From: JBCCTX01 sp964652565 | GTDB lineage: Bacteria > Bacteroidota > Bacteroidia > J057 | NCBI GenBank assembly: GCA_964652565.1 | Contig: CAZZEC010000002.1 | Coordinates: forward strand, 1 to 64,000 | Length of the DNA stretch: 64,000 nt | Direction of reading: 5' to 3' | Shown: positions 60,599-64,000 of the stretch, piece by piece | How the letters are laid out: each line of letters opens with the position of its first letter | Position numbering within the stretch: position 1 is the stretch's first letter | Notes under the pieces: model-generated | The model's database searches: none | Told to the model about the DNA's origin: nothing | What the model saw: the letters and a program-made list of their open reading frames with translations, nothing else | Translations under genes and position numbers: made by a program

Positions 60599-62950
60599 AT
60601 GAAACCAACATATTACTATATACATGTTGTACTGGGGATTATATGTTTTCTGTTTTCCCATCATACAAATTATGCTCAAACGAGTGTTCGCGGCACGGTA
60701 TTGGATCTCGAGACTCGAGAACCATTGATTGGTGCCAATGTGCAAATTCCCTCTACATCAATCGGAACAATGACCGATTCGCTAGGTAATTTTAGTCTTT
60801 CACATGATGAAGCTATTTCCAGGTTGCGAATCTCATATCTAGGGTATGAGTCGCTAAATTATGAGGTACCTGTTGAAAAAAGTGAGATTAACATAGGGCT
60901 AAGCCCCAGTGTATTGGAACTAGATCAGGTTACCGTGACAGCATTTGAGACTCAACGCAATATCATGGAAACTGCTGGCGGTATTGCCGTACTCAATGAA
61001 CGACAGATCAACAATTTTAACAACGTAAGTTTGGGACAAGCCTTTAATACTGTCCCCGGTGTACGATTTGAAGAAAATGATTATGGAGGAGGTTCAAGAC
61101 TATTGATACGCGGTACGCAACTACGAGCAGAGTTTGCCACTCGCAACGTAAAATTTTACTGGAATGATATTCCTTTTACCGATCCAGCAGGTGATACACG
61201 CTTGGAATTTATTGATGCCAGTACAATTGGATCTATGGAGATCATCCGTGGGCCAGCGGGGAGCCTGTATGGACCAGGTCATGGAGGAGTAGTCATACTG
61301 CGCAGTTCTAAGGCTGACTTTGGTGAAAAAAGTGTAGGGCTTACAAAATCAGTAGGTTCATTTGGGTTATCTCGTACGGTTGCAAGCGCGCAGTTTGGAT
61401 CTGAAAATACCAACTTCAACATCACTTATGTGGATCAGAATAGCGATGGTTATCGCGATCAGGGTTTTGCCGACAAACAAGTATTTAACCTGATGGGGCA
61501 AATCTACCCATCAGAAGCAGGAGTACTATCTTTTAACTTAGGATATTATGATGGTGGTTATGGGCTACCAGGTACATTAAATGAAGAAGAGTATCTGGCT
61601 GATCCCTCGCAAGCGAGAGCTGGAACAGAAGCCTATGATGCGCGTGTAAGTTTTGACGGACTTACAGCAGGCATTTCCTATAAAGCTCCTCTTTCCAAGC
61701 ATTGGGAACAAGTAACGAGTTTATTTGCGAAGTCAGCACATCTGGATCACCCTTTTGGATTTGCAGGAGCAGATGCTTTTGGAGGTAACACCTACAACAA
61801 CAGTCCTGCTTCTGAGTTTGGGGGAAGAACACGTGTAACCGCCAAATATAACATTGCGGGTATGCCTTTCCGATTATCATTTGGAGGAGAATATCAAAGT
61901 AAGACAATGAACAGAAGGGTATATGCCAATGAATTTGGGACACCTGGAGAGACCTGGGTGGATCGTGAGATTCTTACGACGCAATACCTACTATTTACAC
62001 AAGCGGAGTTAGATTTACCCGCCAATTTCTTCTTGACCATGGGATTGAGCACCAATTCGCTTAGTTATGAGATTGAAGATTATTTGAATACCGAGAGCGA
62101 CCCTTACAATGCTGATGCGTCCTTTAGCTTTGAATCTACCCTGGCACCCCGTATTGCACTTGTTAAGAAACTATCTGATGCCATGTCAATACATGCAAGT
62201 GCCAGTTATGGGTATTCACCTCCTGTAACATTGGAGGTAGTTACCAATGCAGGAGTCAATACAGATCTTCAGGCAGAGAATACCATCAACTATGAATTGG
62301 GATACCGAGCTACTTTCCAGGATCGTTTGAATCTGGATGTGACAACCTATTACTACGAATTGGAAGATGCAATCTTACCTATCGTAACGTCGAGTTCACA
62401 CAATGCATTTGAAAATAAGGGTAACACCAGTCAGTTTGGGGTGGAGGCAGCTTGGTCTTACTTTCTCATTCGCGATCCAGCGCGTACAGTATCTCTGCTC
62501 AAACCTTGGGTAAGCTATACCTTTAATCGCTTTCGATTTAAAGACTATCAGAAGGAGTCGTTGGATTTTAATACGGGTGAGGTCATTGTGGAGGACTTTT
62601 CTGGCAATGAACTTACAGGTACAGCACCTCATCAGGTAGCTGCGGGTATTGATGTGGAGACGCGTTTTGGCTTATATGGAAATATTACCATGAATGCACT
62701 AGACAAGCGTCCCCTGACAGATGACAATAGTTTATACCTAGATGGATATGTATTGGTCAACAGCAAGATTGGCTACAGAATACAAATTTGTTCTTCGCTA
62801 CAAGCAGAAGCATTTGGTGGAGTAGGTAATGCTCTTGGTGAAACTTATGTGTCATTTCCAGCACTCAATGGTTTTGGAGGCAGGTATTACAATCCAGCTC
62901 CAGACCGCAATTTCTTTGGGGGCGTTACGCTTCGATATATGTTTAAATGA
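60599..62950 (+). CDS. TonB-dependent receptor
   Basis: 783 residues. Signal peptide to about residue 27 (HHTNYAQ), CarboxypepD_reg-like domain (about 28-110: TVLDLETREPLIGANVQIPS), plug domain (about 120-230: FNTVPGVRFEENDYGGGSRLLIRGTQLRAEF, GPAGSLYGPGHGGVVILRSSKADFG) and a beta-barrel ending in RYMFK, with the penultimate Phe. It resembles the cobalamin/metal-type receptors by the plug phrase, but the ligand is unknown. Preceded by the His-rich protein and followed by the ABC ATPase and permease, which suggests uptake of a metal or metal chelate. Confidence 0.88.
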   Translation: MKPTYYYIHVVLGIICFLFSHHTNYAQTSVRGTVLDLETREPLIGANVQIPSTSIGTMTDSLGNFSLSHDEAISRLRISYLGYESLNYEVPVEKSEINIGLSPSVLELDQVTVTAFETQRNIMETAGGIAVLNERQINNFNNVSLGQAFNTVPGVRFEENDYGGGSRLLIRGTQLRAEFATRNVKFYWNDIPFTDPAGDTRLEFIDASTIGSMEIIRGPAGSLYGPGHGGVVILRSSKADFGEKSVGLTKSVGSFGLSRTVASAQFGSENTNFNITYVDQNSDGYRDQGFADKQVFNLMGQIYPSEAGVLSFNLGYYDGGYGLPGTLNEEEYLADPSQARAGTEAYDARVSFDGLTAGISYKAPLSKHWEQVTSLFAKSAHLDHPFGFAGADAFGGNTYNNSPASEFGGRTRVTAKYNIAGMPFRLSFGGEYQSKTMNRRVYANEFGTPGETWVDREILTTQYLLFTQAELDLPANFFLTMGLSTNSLSYEIEDYLNTESDPYNADASFSFESTLAPRIALVKKLSDAMSIHASASYGYSPPVTLEVVTNAGVNTDLQAENTINYELGYRATFQDRLNLDVTTYYYELEDAILPIVTSSSHNAFENKGNTSQFGVEAAWSYFLIRDPARTVSLLKPWVSYTFNRFRFKDYQKESLDFNTGEVIVEDFSGNELTGTAPHQVAAGIDVETRFGLYGNITMNALDKRPLTDDNSLYLDGYVLVNSKIGYRIQICSSLQAEAFGGVGNALGETYVSFPALNGFGGRYYNPAPDRNFFGGVTLRYMFK

Positions 62951-62964
62951 GAATACGTTTCGTT

Positions 62965-62991
62965 GGGGAAGTCTATTTAGTGGACTTCCTC
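62965..62991 (+). terminator. Hairpin between the receptor and ABC genes
   Basis: GGGGAAGTC (62965-62973) pairs with GACTTCCTC (62983-62991) with one G-T pair around a 9-nt loop. There is no long T run, so it may attenuate rather than stop transcription. The stem shares GGGGAAGTCT with other hairpins of this window. Confidence 0.4.
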
Positions 62992-63035
62992 TCATTTCTC
63001 ACCCATTTTCATTCACTTTCAAACAGAAATTTCGC

Positions 63036-63758
63036 ATGTTAAATATACAACAGATCAGCAAATCATTTGGAACGTACAAGGCGGTTAATGAGCTGACATT
63101 ATCCGTTAATCCTGGCGATATATATTGTCTGCTGGGGGCAAATGGTGCAGGAAAAACCACCACTATCAATCTCTGTATGGGATTTATCAAACCCGACAAG
63201 GGGCATGTTTATATTAACAGCCTTAATGTTCAGGACAATCCTATTGGTAGTAAAAAATATGTCACTTACATCCCCGAAAATTTGATGCTATATCCGCGTT
63301 TAAGTGGATTGGAAAATTTGGACTATTTCTGTGGTCTGGCAGGTAAGCAGTTTTCGACTTCTCAGTTAAAAGATTTTCTCGTTCAGGCAGGATTACAATC
63401 CTCATATGCCTCCAAGCGAATATCAACCTACTCAAAGGGTATGCGCCAAAAAGTAGGTATTGCGCTTGCAATTGCCAAAGCTTCCAATGTGTTACTGCTG
63501 GACGAACCCACCTCGGGTCTTGATCCAGTTGCAGGACATGAATTTGCTAATTTGCTGGTGGAGCTCAGTCAACAAGGTACTGCTATCCTCATGGCTACAC
63601 ACGATCTATTTCGAGCAAAAGAAACGGGTACACGAATAGGGATTATGCGTAGTGGAAAGCTAATTGATGAGTTTGCTACTTCAGAAGTCGATCACGCGAA
63701 GCTAGAGCGTATTTACCTGGATCACATGTTTCATCCTCAAACCAAAGTGAAATTATGA
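63036..63758 (+). CDS. ABC transporter ATP-binding protein
   Basis: 240 residues from ATG 63036; the frame is open from 62829 but that part overlaps the receptor gene. Walker A is LLGANGAGKTTT near 36-43, signature YSKGMRQKVGIALAIAKASNVL, Walker B LLLDEPTSGLDP, switch MATHDLF. The ABC-2 / NatA-type group (GANGAGKTT, PENLMLYPRLSG) includes exporters and some heavy-metal pumps. The stop overlaps the permease start by four bases (ATGA). Likely partner of the DUF3526-type permease. Confidence 0.9.
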   Translation: MLNIQQISKSFGTYKAVNELTLSVNPGDIYCLLGANGAGKTTTINLCMGFIKPDKGHVYINSLNVQDNPIGSKKYVTYIPENLMLYPRLSGLENLDYFCGLAGKQFSTSQLKDFLVQAGLQSSYASKRISTYSKGMRQKVGIALAIAKASNVLLLDEPTSGLDPVAGHEFANLLVELSQQGTAILMATHDLFRAKETGTRIGIMRSGKLIDEFATSEVDHAKLERIYLDHMFHPQTKVKL

Positions 63759-64000
63759 TACGCAAAATGATTTATAAAGAACTCAAAAATATATTTCGCC
63801 AGGGGATGTTTCAGGTAGGAGCATTGTCTGTAGTCGTATTGATGGGCGCTGCTATTGCAGTAAGTTATCAATATCAATCGGTGATAGATCAACAAGTACA
63901 AGTTGCTAATGAAGCGGCGAGAGAAAGATGGGAAAATCAGGGAAAAAAGAATCAACACGTTGCTGCACATTTTGGGATGTATCTGTTTAAGCCAGCTTCT
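63755..64000 (+). CDS. ABC-2 type permease, DUF3526-like (partial, runs off the window)
   Basis: 82 codons to the right edge. A basic start (MIRKMIYKELKNIFRQ) is followed by a membrane helix (VGALSVVVLMGAAIAVSYQY) and a soluble segment with VANEAARERWENQGKKNQHVAAHFGMYLFKP. The ERWENQGxKNxHxAAHFG wording fits DUF3526 permeases that pair with ABC-2 ATPases. The 3' part lies outside the window, so topology and length cannot be confirmed. Translationally coupled to the ATPase gene. Confidence 0.75.
   Translation, partial: MIRKMIYKELKNIFRQGMFQVGALSVVVLMGAAIAVSYQYQSVIDQQVQVANEAARERWENQGKKNQHVAAHFGMYLFKPAS

Noticed and set aside
60420..60602. A 60-codon frame ending at the TonB receptor start
   Set aside because: TTG start and no known features; although it overlaps the receptor ATG, the product does not look like a protein.
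62829..63035. Extension of the ABC ATPase gene into the receptor gene
   Set aside because: The ABC domain begins at the ATG 63036; the longer N-terminus is receptor sequence read in another frame.
1..64000. tRNA, rRNA genes and CRISPR arrays
   Set aside because: I looked through the spacers for cloverleaf-like sequences and regularly spaced repeats and found none; a covariance search would be needed for proof.

Overview
The window reads as part of a chromosome of a heterotrophic, probably aerobic Bacteroidota bacterium, most likely Cytophagales-like. The evidence is the gene families: two TonB-dependent receptors with CarboxypepD_reg-like N-domains, DUF4920, DUF819 and DUF3526 proteins, a formylglycine sulfatase, signal-peptide-bearing oxidoreductases and isomerases, and AT-rich spacers with few Shine-Dalgarno sites. 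No rRNA, tRNA or CRISPR array was recognised. One 100-N scaffold gap lies at 56920-57019.

Layout. 1-7 kb: argH, a lipoprotein, a TPR protein, dps, small membrane proteins, an XRE regulator and an M48 protease. 7-11.2 kb: an iron/siderophore island (TonB receptor, PepSY membrane protein, 8-Cys protein) with palindromic operator candidates. 11.4-14.8 kb: an accessory islet with an AbrB-Doc toxin-antitoxin pair, two DUF4143 ATPases each preceded by a perfect palindrome, and PIN and ATPase relics. 15-22.5 kb: exported sugar isomerase- and oxidoreductase-type enzymes, a nuclease-A-inhibitor-like protein, a TPR pair and a PLP enzyme. 22.5-25.6 kb: a CBS protein with an Mla-type lipid transporter (MlaE, MlaF, MlaD). 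25.6-28.3 kb: a universal stress protein, then a gene graveyard (transposase and Fic remnants). 28.3-32.6 kb: a sugar porter, a DUF819 protein and a pyruvyl-transferase-like protein. 33-41.6 kb: an exported catabolic locus (RraA-type aldolase, a propeller-hydratase fusion, a sulfatase, a GH-like protein, an unknown protein, an acetylxylan-esterase-like protein). 42-48.6 kb: housekeeping and stress genes (hsp20, an A-type Fe-S carrier, cysteine desulfurase, gatC, clpC, nuoH). 48.7-59.3 kb: transporters, a methyltransferase, an AI-2E family protein, a NeuD-like acyltransferase, an MBL hydrolase, DUF4920 and an acyl-ACP thioesterase. 59.4-64 kb: a HepT relic, then a candidate metal-uptake operon (His-rich protein, TonB receptor, ABC ATPase and DUF3526-type permease) running off the right edge.

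Main points from reading the DNA directly: (1) a 125-141 bp terminal-inverted-repeat element in three copies, each flanked by 9-11 bp direct repeats, looks like an undescribed MITE; (2) a TGnCA-N3-TGnCA motif sits twice upstream of hsp20 and, as one full and one partial copy, upstream of clpC, which suggests a shared heat-shock operator; (3) both DUF4143 ATPase genes have a perfect inverted repeat with a 6-nt loop just before the start codon; (4) one operon encodes a secreted beta-propeller fused to an MhpD-type hydratase beside a secreted RraA-type aldolase, suggesting hydratase/aldolase chemistry outside the cytoplasm; (5) Fic, HepT and PIN remnants mark decayed toxin loci; (6) the N gap is flanked by an identical 55-bp repeat and is best explained as an assembly artefact.
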